DNA from: Rhizobiales bacterium CCH3-A5 | Lineage (GTDB): Bacteria > Pseudomonadota > Alphaproteobacteria > Rhizobiales > Beijerinckiaceae | Length of the DNA: 64,000 nucleotides | Reading direction: 5' to 3' | Assembly: GCA_001556025.1 (NCBI GenBank) | Contig: LSIB01000006.1 | Span: forward strand, 62,001 to 126,000 | Shown here: piece after piece, positions 36,956 through 45,142 of the stretch | Layout: every line of letters starts with the position of its first letter | Numbering within the stretch: the stretch's first letter is position 1 | Notes under the pieces: generated by a model | The model's database searches: none | What the model was told of the DNA's origin: nothing | Seen by the model: only the letters and a program-made list of their open reading frames with translations | Made by a program: the position numbers and the translations under genes

Positions 36956-37762
36956 TCAGAGCATCTGGATCGGCGAAAAAAACTGCTCGATCGCCGCCAT
37001 CAGCGACGCGCCGACGATCCACGAGGTCTTGGGATTGGCCGGCGACGGTCGGTTGGCGATTTCGATGCGCATCGTGCCGAGCGCGCTCTTCGCCTCGACG
37101 ATATGGGTGTTTCCGGCGGCCGCCGGATCGCAGACCACCGCCACCTCGACGCCGGAAAAGCCGGGACCCGCAAGCGCCAGCGCGGCGGCGACATTGAGGT
37201 TCTGCGGATAGGCGGCCGCCGCTGCGCGCGCATCGCCGGCAAACAATGTCACGGCGGAGTCCAGGTGCTCGGCATCATGGCCCAGGCGTTCCAGTTCGCC
37301 CTTCCAAGCAGCCGGAGGCTTGCGCGATTCGTAAGCCAGCGAGAGGCCGGCCGCGCCGCGCACGGCCCGCACATAGTCGAGCCCGCCAAGCGCGCCCGAG
37401 GGCAGCAGGATGCGCCCGCCGCCAAGCCGGGCAGCCTCGGTCAACTGCGCCAACAGCGTCTCGTCATGCAGCGCGCCGATCGACGAGACCAGCAGCGGCA
37501 GGCCGAGCCCGAGGCAGGCCGGCCCATGCGCGCGGATCGCGCCATGCCCCGCCGCCTCGACCACGAGATCGGGAGCGAAAGCCGCGATGCCCTCCATGTC
37601 GGACAGCAGCGCGCAGCCGGAGGGCACGCGCTCGCGCGACGGCGAGGCCGCGCCGAGCAGGACCGCGAGATCGCAAGCGGGTTCGCGCGCCGCCAGCAGC
37701 CTCGCGGCGAGATCGGCGGCAATCGCGCCATAGCCGATCAGGACGATGCGACGGCGCTTCAT
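36956..37762 (-). CDS. L-aspartate dehydrogenase
   Basis: This is a 268-aa NAD(P)-dependent enzyme converting aspartate to iminoaspartate/oxaloacetate. Rossmann motif GYGAIA near residue 10; AspDH marks are LVVEAAGHGAIRAHG, PSGALGGLDYVRA, AAYPQNLNVAAALALAG and the catalytic His in AGNTHIVEA. Such enzymes can feed NAD synthesis (NadX) or aspartate breakdown; no nadA/nadC is nearby. The start overlaps the hydrolase stop by ATGA, so it is the third gene of a tight operon. Confidence 0.92.
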   Translation of the reverse strand: MKRRRIVLIGYGAIAADLAARLLAAREPACDLAVLLGAASPSRERVPSGCALLSDMEGIAAFAPDLVVEAAGHGAIRAHGPACLGLGLPLLVSSIGALHDETLLAQLTEAARLGGGRILLPSGALGGLDYVRAVRGAAGLSLAYESRKPPAAWKGELERLGHDAEHLDSAVTLFAGDARAAAAAYPQNLNVAAALALAGPGFSGVEVAVVCDPAAAGNTHIVEAKSALGTMRIEIANRPSPANPKTSWIVGASLMAAIEQFFSPIQML

Positions 37763-38583
37763 CCCAGTTCGCCGATCCATTCGGCGACGGTCGCGGTGAA
37801 GGCGTCCGGCCGCGAGACCGGAAAGAAATGCCCGCCCGTATCGAGCATGGTCTTGCGCGAGCCCGGCAGCGCGGCGGCAAGCTCCTCCTGCAGGAAGCAC
37901 GGCACGATCATGTCGTCGCGCGCGCCCAGGATCAGCACCGGCATGGCGAGCGCGGCAGCATGTGCCGAGCCGTCGAAGGACAGCAGCGCCTCGATCCGCT
38001 CGCGCACGACCGCACGGGCCTCGGGCGACACCGGCGCGCCCTTTTCCGCTACTTCGAAGACTGGCCAGTTCGCTTCGAGCCAGGTCGGTGGATACGCCAA
38101 TAGCGCGCCCGTCGCCGCATAGGCCACCGGATCGGCGTCGAGGATCGCCAGACGCGTGCGGAACAGGCCCGCCATGTAGCGGCTCGGCTTGAGCCAAGTC
38201 GCGCTCAGGATCATCCCGTCGAGCCGTTCGGGCGCAAACCGGCCGAGTTCCTGACCGATGCAGCCGCCGGTCGAATGGCCGAGCAGAACGGCGCGGGCGA
38301 TGCCGGCCGCGTCCAGCACGGCGGCGCAGTCCATCGCGAGCTGCGCGATGGTGCAGGGCGCGCTCCCGCGCGTGCTGGCGCCGATGCCGCGCTGGTCGAA
38401 GCGGATGACGCGGAAGGAGCGGGCCAGCGTCGCGGCGTTGTCGGCCCAGAACCCAGCCGTGCCGCCGAGCCCGCTGACCAGCAGCAGCGGCTGGCCGGAC
38501 CCTTCGCTGAAAGCCTTGAGGACGGCGCCGTCGGCCGTCCTGACCTCGAAGCGCCCATCGGCGCCACCCTGCGCGGCGCTCAT
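37759..38583 (-). CDS. alpha/beta-fold hydrolase
   Basis: This is a 274-aa protein with the HG-type motif (LVSGLGGTAGFW), DQRGIGAS, the nucleophile elbow GHSTGG and a late GGHFFPV carrying the catalytic His. It resembles 3-oxoadipate enol-lactonase-like esterases. It overlaps both neighbours by ATGA: NIPSNAP upstream and aspartate dehydrogenase downstream. The substrate is unknown; the operon suggests cleavage of an aspartate-containing or related compound, which is inference only. Confidence 0.9.
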   Translation of the reverse strand: MSAAQGGADGRFEVRTADGAVLKAFSEGSGQPLLLVSGLGGTAGFWADNAATLARSFRVIRFDQRGIGASTRGSAPCTIAQLAMDCAAVLDAAGIARAVLLGHSTGGCIGQELGRFAPERLDGMILSATWLKPSRYMAGLFRTRLAILDADPVAYAATGALLAYPPTWLEANWPVFEVAEKGAPVSPEARAVVRERIEALLSFDGSAHAAALAMPVLILGARDDMIVPCFLQEELAAALPGSRKTMLDTGGHFFPVSRPDAFTATVAEWIGELG

Positions 38584-38894
38584 TGCAGCGGCGAGTAGGA
38601 GACGGGCGTAAGGATGCGCGTCTGCTGGATGTCAATCAGCCCGTCGACGCGGGCGAGATAATCCTGCCAGGCCGGATCGGCCAGCATCGCCTTGCGCCGC
38701 GCGGCGCGGTCGTCGAGGCTCTCATAACCCCACAGCGCCACGACATGGTTCAGTTCGCCGATCTCGGTGGTGAAATAGGATACGAAGGTACCGAGGTGCT
38801 TCTTCTGCAGGGGCAGGCCGAACTCGCCGTAGAGCTTGACGAACTGGGCGAGCTTGCCGGCCCGGATACGATAATCGCGCTCTTCGTAGATCAT
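38580..38894 (-). CDS. NIPSNAP family protein
   Basis: This is a 104-aa dimeric alpha/beta-barrel (ferredoxin-like) protein. Marks are MIYEERDYRIRAGKLAQFVKLY at the start, GTFVSYFTTEIGELNHVVALWGYESLDDR and the WQDYLARV stretch. NIPSNAP proteins have no fixed enzyme role; many bacterial ones sit in catabolic operons. ATG 38894 is used; a longer frame adds an unlikely extension. It overlaps the hydrolase gene by ATGA. Confidence 0.9.
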   Translation of the reverse strand: MIYEERDYRIRAGKLAQFVKLYGEFGLPLQKKHLGTFVSYFTTEIGELNHVVALWGYESLDDRAARRKAMLADPAWQDYLARVDGLIDIQQTRILTPVSYSPLQ

Positions 38895-39055
38895 TCGAAA
38901 CCCTCCCCGTTGAGCATGCTGCCTTGGCGGCCGGGCTTGGAGCCCATCGCAATGCGTCTGGCGCAAGATGGCGCAGTCGCGGGTCCGCCGCTATGCCTCT
39001 GGCGACGGGGGCGGGACGCAGGCGACGCAAGTCGGCCCTGGGAGCGCAGGTCGGC

Positions 39056-40408
39056 TCACCAGCGCCTCGGCCAGGCGATCACCGCCCGCAATCCGCCGCC
39101 GGGGCGCTCGGACAATGTCAGTTCGCCGCGATGGCCTTCGGCGATGGCGCGCACGATCGCGAGCCCTAGCCCGAAGCCGCTGCCCTCGCGCAACGTTCGC
39201 GCCAGATCGCTGCGATAGAACGGCTCGAATACCTTTTCGCGCTCCTCGGCAGCGATGCCGGGCCCGTCATCCTCGACCACTATGGCGATGCGCTCCGGAT
39301 CGGTGTCGTCGAGCCCGACCGCGGGCTTACCGCCGAACTTGATCGCGTTGTCGACGAGGTTCGTCACCGCGCGCATCATCTGGTCGGAATCGCATAGCGC
39401 CGAGGCGCGCATCGGCCCCTGATAGACGACGATATGACCGAGATCGCCGAAATCGTCGCAGATCGTCTGCAGCAGCGCCGGAATGTCGGTGGCGACCATG
39501 CTGCCGGAGGCGCGGCCCTCGCGCAGATAGGACAGCGCGCCGCCGACCATGCGCTCCATCAGCGCCAGATCCGACAGGATGGCCTGGCGCTTGTCCTCCT
39601 CGCCGATATCCTCGGCCCGGAGCCTCAGCCGCGTGATCGGCGTGCGCAGATCGTGGCTGACGGCCGCCAGCATCCGCGTGCGCTCGTCGACGAGCCGGCG
39701 AATGCGACCGGCCATGGCGCTGAAGGCCCCCGCCAGCCGCTTGACCTCGACCGGCCCGCGCTCGATCGCCACGACCTCGTCGCGGTCGGGGTCGAAGCGG
39801 TCGGCGGCCTCGGCCAGGCCGGTCAGCGGCGAGACCACGGCCCGCGTCGCCCAGAGCGAGAGAAGCCCGATCAACGTCGCCAACGAGGCCAGCATCGCGA
39901 TCAGGAAGATGATGAAGGCGAGCCCGCGCGGCGGCGGCGTCATCGGCGGCGGGGCCATCGCGAGGCCGCTGCCGTCCGGGAATCGCAGCCCGACCGGCGG
40001 CGGGGCGGGCAACCCGCCCTGACGCTCGAGCTTGTCGAGGATGAGAGGCTCGGCGATGCCGGCGAGGTCCTCCCGCAGACGCTGCCGCATCTCGCGGTCG
40101 GGCTTCGGCAGCGAGCGCGTTGTCGCCTTTACGCCCTCGGCGAGCCGCGACAGCCGGGGATTGGCGGCAAGTGCGGCGCTGAGAACCGTTTCGCGCTCCT
40201 GTGGGCTCCCCGTCGCCTGAAGCTGCCGCGCCACGGTGACGAGTTCAACGACATAGGGAAAACTCGGCAGCCGCCTGAATTCGCTCGGCAGCGTCGTCAG
40301 CAGCACGACGGCCGTGACGATGTTGGCGAGAATCAGCGAGCCGACGACGATGACCGCGATCTGCGCCGCCGCGCGCTCCGGCAGCAGCCGCAGGAACAGG
40401 CGCTTCAT
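39056..40408 (-). CDS. two-component sensor histidine kinase
   Basis: This is a 450-aa EnvZ-like kinase. The first membrane helix is IAVIVVGSLILANIVTAVVLL; a periplasmic loop follows (about 40-170, Pro-rich near PPPVGLRFPDGSG); the second helix is LAFIIFLIAMLASLATLIGLLSLW; then HAMP. The phospho-His is in AVSHDLRTPITRLRLRAE; ATP-binding boxes are NLVDNAIKFGG, VVEDDGPGI and GSGFGLGLAI. It overlaps the regulator gene by ATGA. The signal is unknown. Confidence 0.95.
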   Translation of the reverse strand: MKRLFLRLLPERAAAQIAVIVVGSLILANIVTAVVLLTTLPSEFRRLPSFPYVVELVTVARQLQATGSPQERETVLSAALAANPRLSRLAEGVKATTRSLPKPDREMRQRLREDLAGIAEPLILDKLERQGGLPAPPPVGLRFPDGSGLAMAPPPMTPPPRGLAFIIFLIAMLASLATLIGLLSLWATRAVVSPLTGLAEAADRFDPDRDEVVAIERGPVEVKRLAGAFSAMAGRIRRLVDERTRMLAAVSHDLRTPITRLRLRAEDIGEEDKRQAILSDLALMERMVGGALSYLREGRASGSMVATDIPALLQTICDDFGDLGHIVVYQGPMRASALCDSDQMMRAVTNLVDNAIKFGGKPAVGLDDTDPERIAIVVEDDGPGIAAEEREKVFEPFYRSDLARTLREGSGFGLGLAIVRAIAEGHRGELTLSERPGGGLRAVIAWPRRW

Positions 40409-41121
40409 CCGGCCGCGATCTCCGGCGAGAACATGTAGCCGCCCGAGCGGATGGTCTGGATCAGCTCCGGCTCGCGCGGATTGCGCTCCATCTTCTGGCG
40501 CAGCCGGCTGACAAGCACGTCGATCGAACGCTCGAACGGCGCGGCGGCCCGGCCTTGCGTGAGGTCGAGCAACTGGTCGCGCGAGAGAACGCGGCGCGGC
40601 CGCTCGCAGAAGGCGAGCAGCAGGTCGAGTTCCGCCCCTGTCAGCGCGACGCGCTCGCCGGCCGGGTTGAACAGCCGGCGCACCGCCTTGTCGAGCTTCC
40701 AGCCCTCGAAGCTGATCACCACGCTTTCGCCGATCTCCGGCTGGGTCTGGGCGGAGGCGCGCCGCAGCACGGCGCGGATGCGGGCGAGCAGTTCGCGCGG
40801 GTTGAACGGCTTCACGAGGTAGTCGTCGGCCCCCATCTCCAGCCCGAGGATGCGGTCGATCTCCTCGGCCTTGGCGGTCAGCATGATGATCGGCATGGCC
40901 CCATCCGAGCGCAGCCGCCGGCACAGCGACAGCCCGTCCTCGCCCGGCAGCATCAGGTCGAGCACCACGAGATCGAAGCGGCCGTCGCGCAGGGCGACAT
41001 CCATCTCGCGGCCGTTCGGTACCGCCTTGACCCGCATGTCGTGGTTGCGCAGGAAGCGCGAGACGAGGTTGGCGATCTCGCGATCGTCCTCGACCATCAG
41101 GATATGTGGGGTGCGGTTCAT
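40405..41121 (-). CDS. OmpR-family response regulator
   Basis: This is a 238-aa regulator. Receiver: acidic MVEDD at the start, phospho-Asp in [15 protein letters not shown], Lys in [11 protein letters not shown]. The winged-helix DNA-binding domain covers about 135-235 ([47 protein letters not shown]). It is partner of the kinase that overlaps its stop. I use ATG 41121; the longer frame to 41235 has no receiver homology. Confidence 0.95.
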   Translation of the reverse strand: MNRTPHILMVEDDREIANLVSRFLRNHDMRVKAVPNGREMDVALRDGRFDLVVLDLMLPGEDGLSLCRRLRSDGAMPIIMLTAKAEEIDRILGLEMGADDYLVKPFNPRELLARIRAVLRRASAQTQPEIGESVVISFEGWKLDKAVRRLFNPAGERVALTGAELDLLLAFCERPRRVLSRDQLLDLTQGRAAAPFERSIDVLVSRLRQKMERNPREPELIQTIRSGGYMFSPEIAAG

Positions 41122-41395
41122 GCCCTGCCTCGGCTCCGGCGCGGCGCGATACAGCCGCGAACCGGCTCTACGCCCCGCTCCCGCGAGCGTCGCGCGTCGG
41201 ATTGTTTCCAGATGTTTCCGTACACGCATTGGCAATCAGCCGACACCAGAAACCTCGCCCGCGCCGCGATCCGACGCAGAACGTCGGCGCAGGGACGCCA
41301 TGACGCTGCGCTTTCGGCTCTGGAAACCGGTGGCGGCGGGTCCCATTGTAATGTGGGGCGCTACGACGCTTGCGCCTGAGACCAACGGAGCGACC

Positions 41396-42403
41396 ATGGT
41401 TGCGATTTCGGTGCTGGACCTCGTGCCGGTCAACGAGGGCGAGAGCGCGGGCGACGCGCTGCGCAAGTCGATCGACCTCGCGCGCCATGCCGAGGGTCTC
41501 GGCTATACCCGCTACTGGGTGGCCGAGCACCACAACATGACCGGGATCGCCAGCGCCGCCACCGCCGTGGTGATCGGGCAGCTCGCCGCCGCCACCTCGA
41601 CGATGCGGATCGGCGCCGGCGGCGTGATGCTGCCAAACCATGCGCCACTGATCATCGCCGAGCAGTTCGGCACGCTGGAATCGCTGTTTCCCGGCCGCAT
41701 CGACCTCGGGCTCGGCCGCGCGCCGGGCACCGACCAGCTCACCATGCGGGCAATGCGGCGCGACCCGCATGCCGCCCACGACTTCCCGCGCGACGTCATG
41801 GAGGTGCAGGCCTATTTCGAGCCGGCCGAGCCCGGCCAGTCGATCCAGGCCGTGCCGGGCGCGGGGCTGAATGTGCCGCTCTGGATTCTCGGATCAAGCC
41901 TGTTCGGCGCACAGCTCGCCGCAGAGCTTGGCCTGCCCTACGCCTTCGCCTCGCATTTCGCACCGGAAGCGCTGATGCAGGCGCTCAGCGTCTATCGCGA
42001 GCGCTTCAGGCCGTCGCAGCAGGCAAAGACGCCCCATGCCATGCCCGGCATTTCGGTGATAGCGGCCGACACTGATGCAGAGGCGCGACGGCTCTTCACA
42101 TCGCAGCAGTTGCGCTTCCTCGACATGATCCGGGGCACGCGCGGCAAGCTCAAGCCCCCCGTCGATGACATCGATCAGCACTGGGCGCCTCACGAGAAGA
42201 TGCAGGCCTCGCAGATGCTGCGCTACGCCTTCGTCGGGTCGCCTGAGACGATCGCCCGCGAGTTGTCGACCTTCATCACGGCGACACGCGCGAACGAGAT
42301 CATGGCGACCGCGCCGATCTTCGACCATGCGGCGCGCAAGCGCTCCTTCGCCATCCTCGCCGAGGTGGCGCAGGGGCTGACGCCAGCCAGAGACGCAGCC
42401 TGA
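41396..42403 (+). CDS. LLM-class flavin-dependent oxidoreductase
   Basis: This is a 335-aa bacterial luciferase-like monooxygenase. Marks are [52 protein letters not shown] and [15 protein letters not shown], the MsnO8-type subgroup. It uses FMNH2 from a partner reductase that is not nearby. ATG 41396 has GGAG upstream; the open frame continues to 40850 across the regulator gene and is rejected there. The substrate is unknown. Confidence 0.92.
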   Translation: MVAISVLDLVPVNEGESAGDALRKSIDLARHAEGLGYTRYWVAEHHNMTGIASAATAVVIGQLAAATSTMRIGAGGVMLPNHAPLIIAEQFGTLESLFPGRIDLGLGRAPGTDQLTMRAMRRDPHAAHDFPRDVMEVQAYFEPAEPGQSIQAVPGAGLNVPLWILGSSLFGAQLAAELGLPYAFASHFAPEALMQALSVYRERFRPSQQAKTPHAMPGISVIAADTDAEARRLFTSQQLRFLDMIRGTRGKLKPPVDDIDQHWAPHEKMQASQMLRYAFVGSPETIARELSTFITATRANEIMATAPIFDHAARKRSFAILAEVAQGLTPARDAA

Positions 42404-42474
42404 CGCAGCCCGGGAACATCGGCGGCGGGGCGGCGTTGGCCAGTCTCACCACATGATGGTCCGGGGGAATTTGG

Positions 42475-43293
42475 ATGAAACTCGATATCGAGGCTGCGTT
42501 GACCTATGGCTTCGGCAGCGCGACGCAGGTGATCGCAGCGATCGAGGCGGCGCGCTCGCCCGACCAGACGATCCTCTCCGAAAGCCTTGAAATCTCGCCG
42601 CCTGCCGACCTGATACGCGACGAGGACATGGCGACCGGCGAGCGGCGCTTCCGCGCCGCGCTAAGCGGCCAGGTCGAGATCCGCTACCGCGCCACGGTCG
42701 ATAACGGCCTGCGCACGACACTGCCGGCGGACGCCTTCCAGCACGATTGGTCGCAATTGCCGCGCGAGGTTTTGCCCTATGTGCTGCCGAGCCGGTTCTG
42801 TCCGTCCGACGAGTTCATGCGCTTCGCCCAGCGCGAATTCCGCAACGTCCCACTCGGCGGCGCGCGCGTGCTGGCGGTGCTCGACTGGCTTTATGAACAT
42901 GTCGACTATGTCCATGGCGTCAGCAACGCGCTGACCACGGCCGAACGGACCTTCATCGACCGCGCCGGCGTCTGCCGCGATTTCAGCCATCTCGGCATCA
43001 CGCTGACGCGGGCGCTGAACATTCCCGCGCGCGCCGTCAGCGCCTATGCGCTCGATCTCGACCCGCCGGATTTTCATGCCGTCTTCGAGGTCTATCTCGG
43101 CGACCGCTGGTGGCTGGTCGATCCGACGCGGCTCGCCCCCGTCGAGGGCATGGTTCGCATCGGCAGCGGCCGCGACGCCGCCGACATCGCCTTCCTGACC
43201 AGCGAGTTCAACTGCCAATGCCTGAACCAGAGCATCACGGTCAGGCGCGCTCAGGACGATACGCAGGACGGCACGGCCCTGCGCGCGGCCTGA
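42475..43293 (+). CDS. transglutaminase-like cysteine protease family protein
   Basis: This is a 272-aa protein: an N-terminal beta-rich domain (EAALTYGFGSATQVIAAIEA) and a transglutaminase-like core. The triad is seen as Cys in DRAGVCRDFSHLG, His in DFHAVFEVYL and Asp in LVDPTRLAP. There is no signal peptide. Proteins of this kind are presumed peptidases or ligases; the substrate is not known. It is followed by a hairpin whose orientation serves the opposite strand. Confidence 0.9.
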   Translation: MKLDIEAALTYGFGSATQVIAAIEAARSPDQTILSESLEISPPADLIRDEDMATGERRFRAALSGQVEIRYRATVDNGLRTTLPADAFQHDWSQLPREVLPYVLPSRFCPSDEFMRFAQREFRNVPLGGARVLAVLDWLYEHVDYVHGVSNALTTAERTFIDRAGVCRDFSHLGITLTRALNIPARAVSAYALDLDPPDFHAVFEVYLGDRWWLVDPTRLAPVEGMVRIGSGRDAADIAFLTSEFNCQCLNQSITVRRAQDDTQDGTALRAA

Positions 43294-43302
43294 TCCCGGG
43301 AC

Positions 43303-43331
43303 AAAAAACGCTCCGGCCATCGGCCGGAGCG
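43303..43331 (-). terminator. rho-independent terminator for the 62-aa gene
   Basis: A perfect 10-bp stem (CGCTCCGGCC / GGCCGGAGCG) with a 3-nt loop is flanked by six A on the plus strand, which makes a TTTTTT run on the minus strand. It lies 26 bp past the stop codon of the 62-aa gene and just behind the transglutaminase gene. Confidence 0.88.
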
Positions 43332-43356
43332 CTGCCACCATCCTCTCGGGGCAGTC

Positions 43357-43545
43357 TCAATCGTCGTCGTCGTTGCCGCCACGCTGACGCCGGCCGCCGC
43401 GGCCGCGACGCCTGCCGCCATTGTCGTCGTCATCTGCCTTGGCCGTGGTCGCGACGGTGAGTGTTGCGCCCGCGAGCGCGATGGCCGGCAAGGCGCTCAG
43501 CGCGGTGCGCAGCAGCGACCGGCGGGTCCTGTCGATATCTGTCAT
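43357..43545 (-). CDS. 62-aa Tat-type exported peptide, Asp- and Arg/Gly-rich
   Basis: It begins MTDIDRTRRSLLRTALSAL, a twin-arginine-like signal (RRSLLR) with a hydrophobic core ending AKA. The mature part of about 25 residues is DDDDNGG, an Arg/Gly block (RRRGRGGRRQRGG) and a closing NDDDD. AGGAG stands before ATG 43545, and a strong terminator follows. It is on the same strand as, and 175 bp downstream of, the anti-sigma gene. The acid N-terminus recalls the Asp run of the S8 protease encoded nearby. No family is recognised. Confidence 0.7.
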   Translation of the reverse strand: MTDIDRTRRSLLRTALSALPAIALAGATLTVATTAKADDDDNGGRRRGRGGRRQRGGNDDDD

Positions 43546-43720
43546 CGGTGTCTCCTGTTGCGCCGGCGCCGACGTCAGGGTCCGGGAGAGCCGGCCCGAC
43601 GCCGGAGGTTGACTGCCCGGCATCAGGATAACGGGCGGGCCGCCGATCTATTCCCGCCCGAGAAAATCTTTCTCGCGAAGGCCCGATCGGCTCGGCTCCG
43701 GCCCTTCAGCGCCAGCCCTT

Positions 43721-44485
43721 TCAGCGCCAGCCCTTGGCGATCTGCTCGCGCACGGCCGCCGCATCGAGCGCATCGCCCGCCCTCGCGCCGTCCAGAAACG
43801 CGTCGATCGCAGCGCCCGAACCGCTCGCCGGCCGGAACGCGCCATCCGCCATGCGCGGCTCGGCGACGACGACCTGCGCGCTCCACCCCGTGCCCTGCCG
43901 GCAGGCGAGCCCGCCCCAGCCCGTGTCCTTGCTCTCGCTGACGCCGAAGCTGCGGCAGAACCCGCGTTCGGTGCGAAAGCTCTGGCGCAGCTCGATCTCG
44001 CCAGATTGGCCGGCCGCGCGCCAGGCACGGCGTTCGCCATCGGGCGCGTTCGCCAGCGCCTGGGCCAAATCGGGGTCGGCGGCGGCAAGCCCGGCCATCC
44101 CCGAAGCGCCGGCGCGCCCCTGCGGCGAGGTTGTGCCCGCCCAGTAGCCCAGCCCACCCGCGACGATGCCGGCCAGAGCCGCCGCCATCGGCAGGGCGAT
44201 CCAGCGTCGCGGTTTCGGCGCGGCGGGGCTCGCGAGCGCAGGCCTTGCTCCCGCATCCGGCGCGCCGCCCATCACGAATCGCGTCAGCCTGTCGGGCACC
44301 GCTTCGCGGACGACAGGGTCGAGTTCCGTCTTGAGGATCTGACGCGTGGTGACGAACAGGTCGAGCCTTTGCGCCAGGGCCTCGTCGGTCTCGAGCGCCT
44401 GCGCGACGGCGTCGATCGTCGCCTCGTCGGCCTCGCCATCGGCGAAGGCGACCAGCATCTCGTCGGTGATCGCGGGCGCGTTCAT
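43721..44485 (-). CDS. anti-sigma factor, membrane-anchored
   Basis: This is a 254-aa protein. The N-terminus (ITDEMLVAFADGEADEATIDAV) resembles the anti-sigma domain without the zinc motif; one membrane helix follows near residues 95-120 (WIALPMAAALAGIVAGGLGYWAG); the rest is a periplasmic domain with two cysteines (RGFCRSFGVSES, GGLACRQGTGW). It overlaps the sigma gene by ATGA, the usual layout of an ECF sigma and its inhibitor. The two cysteines could form a disulfide in the periplasm. Confidence 0.88.
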   Translation of the reverse strand: MNAPAITDEMLVAFADGEADEATIDAVAQALETDEALAQRLDLFVTTRQILKTELDPVVREAVPDRLTRFVMGGAPDAGARPALASPAAPKPRRWIALPMAAALAGIVAGGLGYWAGTTSPQGRAGASGMAGLAAADPDLAQALANAPDGERRAWRAAGQSGEIELRQSFRTERGFCRSFGVSESKDTGWGGLACRQGTGWSAQVVVAEPRMADGAFRPASGSGAAIDAFLDGARAGDALDAAAVREQIAKGWR

Positions 44486-45009
44486 GACATGCCTCCCAGG
44501 GCCGGCATCCCGCCGCCCTCGCCAAGTCCGAGCTGCCGCGCCAGCGCGAGGCGTCCGCGCGACAGGCGGCTCATCACGGTTCCCAGCGGTATCTCCAGAA
44601 CCTCCGAGACCTCGCGGTAGCTGAGATCCTCGACGCAGACCAGCGTCACGACGCTGCGCTGCTCGTCGGGCAAGGTATCCAGCGCGCGCATCACCTCGGC
44701 CGCCGCCAGACGGGCCTCGGCGCTGCGGGCTCCCTCCTCGCCGACGAGATCGTGCCGGTCCTCGATCGCGACCTCGTCGCCATGGCTTTTGCGTTTGCGC
44801 ATGTCGTCGATCCAGAGATTTTGCATGATGCGATAGAGCCAACTGTCCAGCCTTGTGCCGGGCTGCCAGCCGGCCTGCGCACGCAAGGCACGCTCGCAGG
44901 TCGCCTGGACGAGATCGTCGGCAAGGTCGCGATCGCGCGCCAGCGAGACGGCAAATCGCCGCAATCGCGGCAGCATCGTCACGAGCTGCAACCGGATATC
45001 GACGCCCAT
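44482..45009 (-). CDS. ECF-type RNA polymerase sigma factor
   Basis: This is a 175-aa sigma factor with regions 2 (RDLADDLVQATCERAL, RLDSWLYRIMQNLWIDDMRK) and 4 (LPDEQRSVVTLVCVEDLSYREVSEVLEIPLGTVMSRLSRGR). It is probably released from the co-encoded membrane anti-sigma by an envelope signal. It is divergent from the S8 protease gene (134-bp gap), which may be a target. I could not point to a clear GGAAC-type promoter in the gap, apart from a GGAAC at about 45116. Confidence 0.94.
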   Translation of the reverse strand: MGVDIRLQLVTMLPRLRRFAVSLARDRDLADDLVQATCERALRAQAGWQPGTRLDSWLYRIMQNLWIDDMRKRKSHGDEVAIEDRHDLVGEEGARSAEARLAAAEVMRALDTLPDEQRSVVTLVCVEDLSYREVSEVLEIPLGTVMSRLSRGRLALARQLGLGEGGGMPALGGMS

Positions 45010-45142
45010 CCTGCACCCTGGTCTCGCCCGGCCGACGGGCCATTGCTTGCGACAACGCGCGGGACCGGGAATTATTCCAGCCGTCGCGCGTTTTTATCAG
45101 GCGCGTCAGGCGCGACGGAACAGGAAGAGTGTTTTGCCAGCC

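Noticed and set aside
36956..38635. 559-aa single protein spanning aspartate dehydrogenase and hydrolase region
   Set aside because: The N-terminal half is out of frame with the hydrolase and lacks homology; aspartate dehydrogenase starts at ATG 37762 by ATGA overlap with the hydrolase stop.
43558..43941. 127-aa plus-strand frame opposite the anti-sigma gene
   Set aside because: Arg/Pro-rich, no ribosome site, and opposite a supported gene with an ATGA overlap to its sigma factor.
45069..45120. Possible ECF promoter and GGAATTATTCC palindrome between sigma and S8 protease
   Set aside because: The palindrome is short, and the only GGAAC-like -35 lies too close to the protease ATG for a normal transcript; I could not define a -10, so no promoter is listed.
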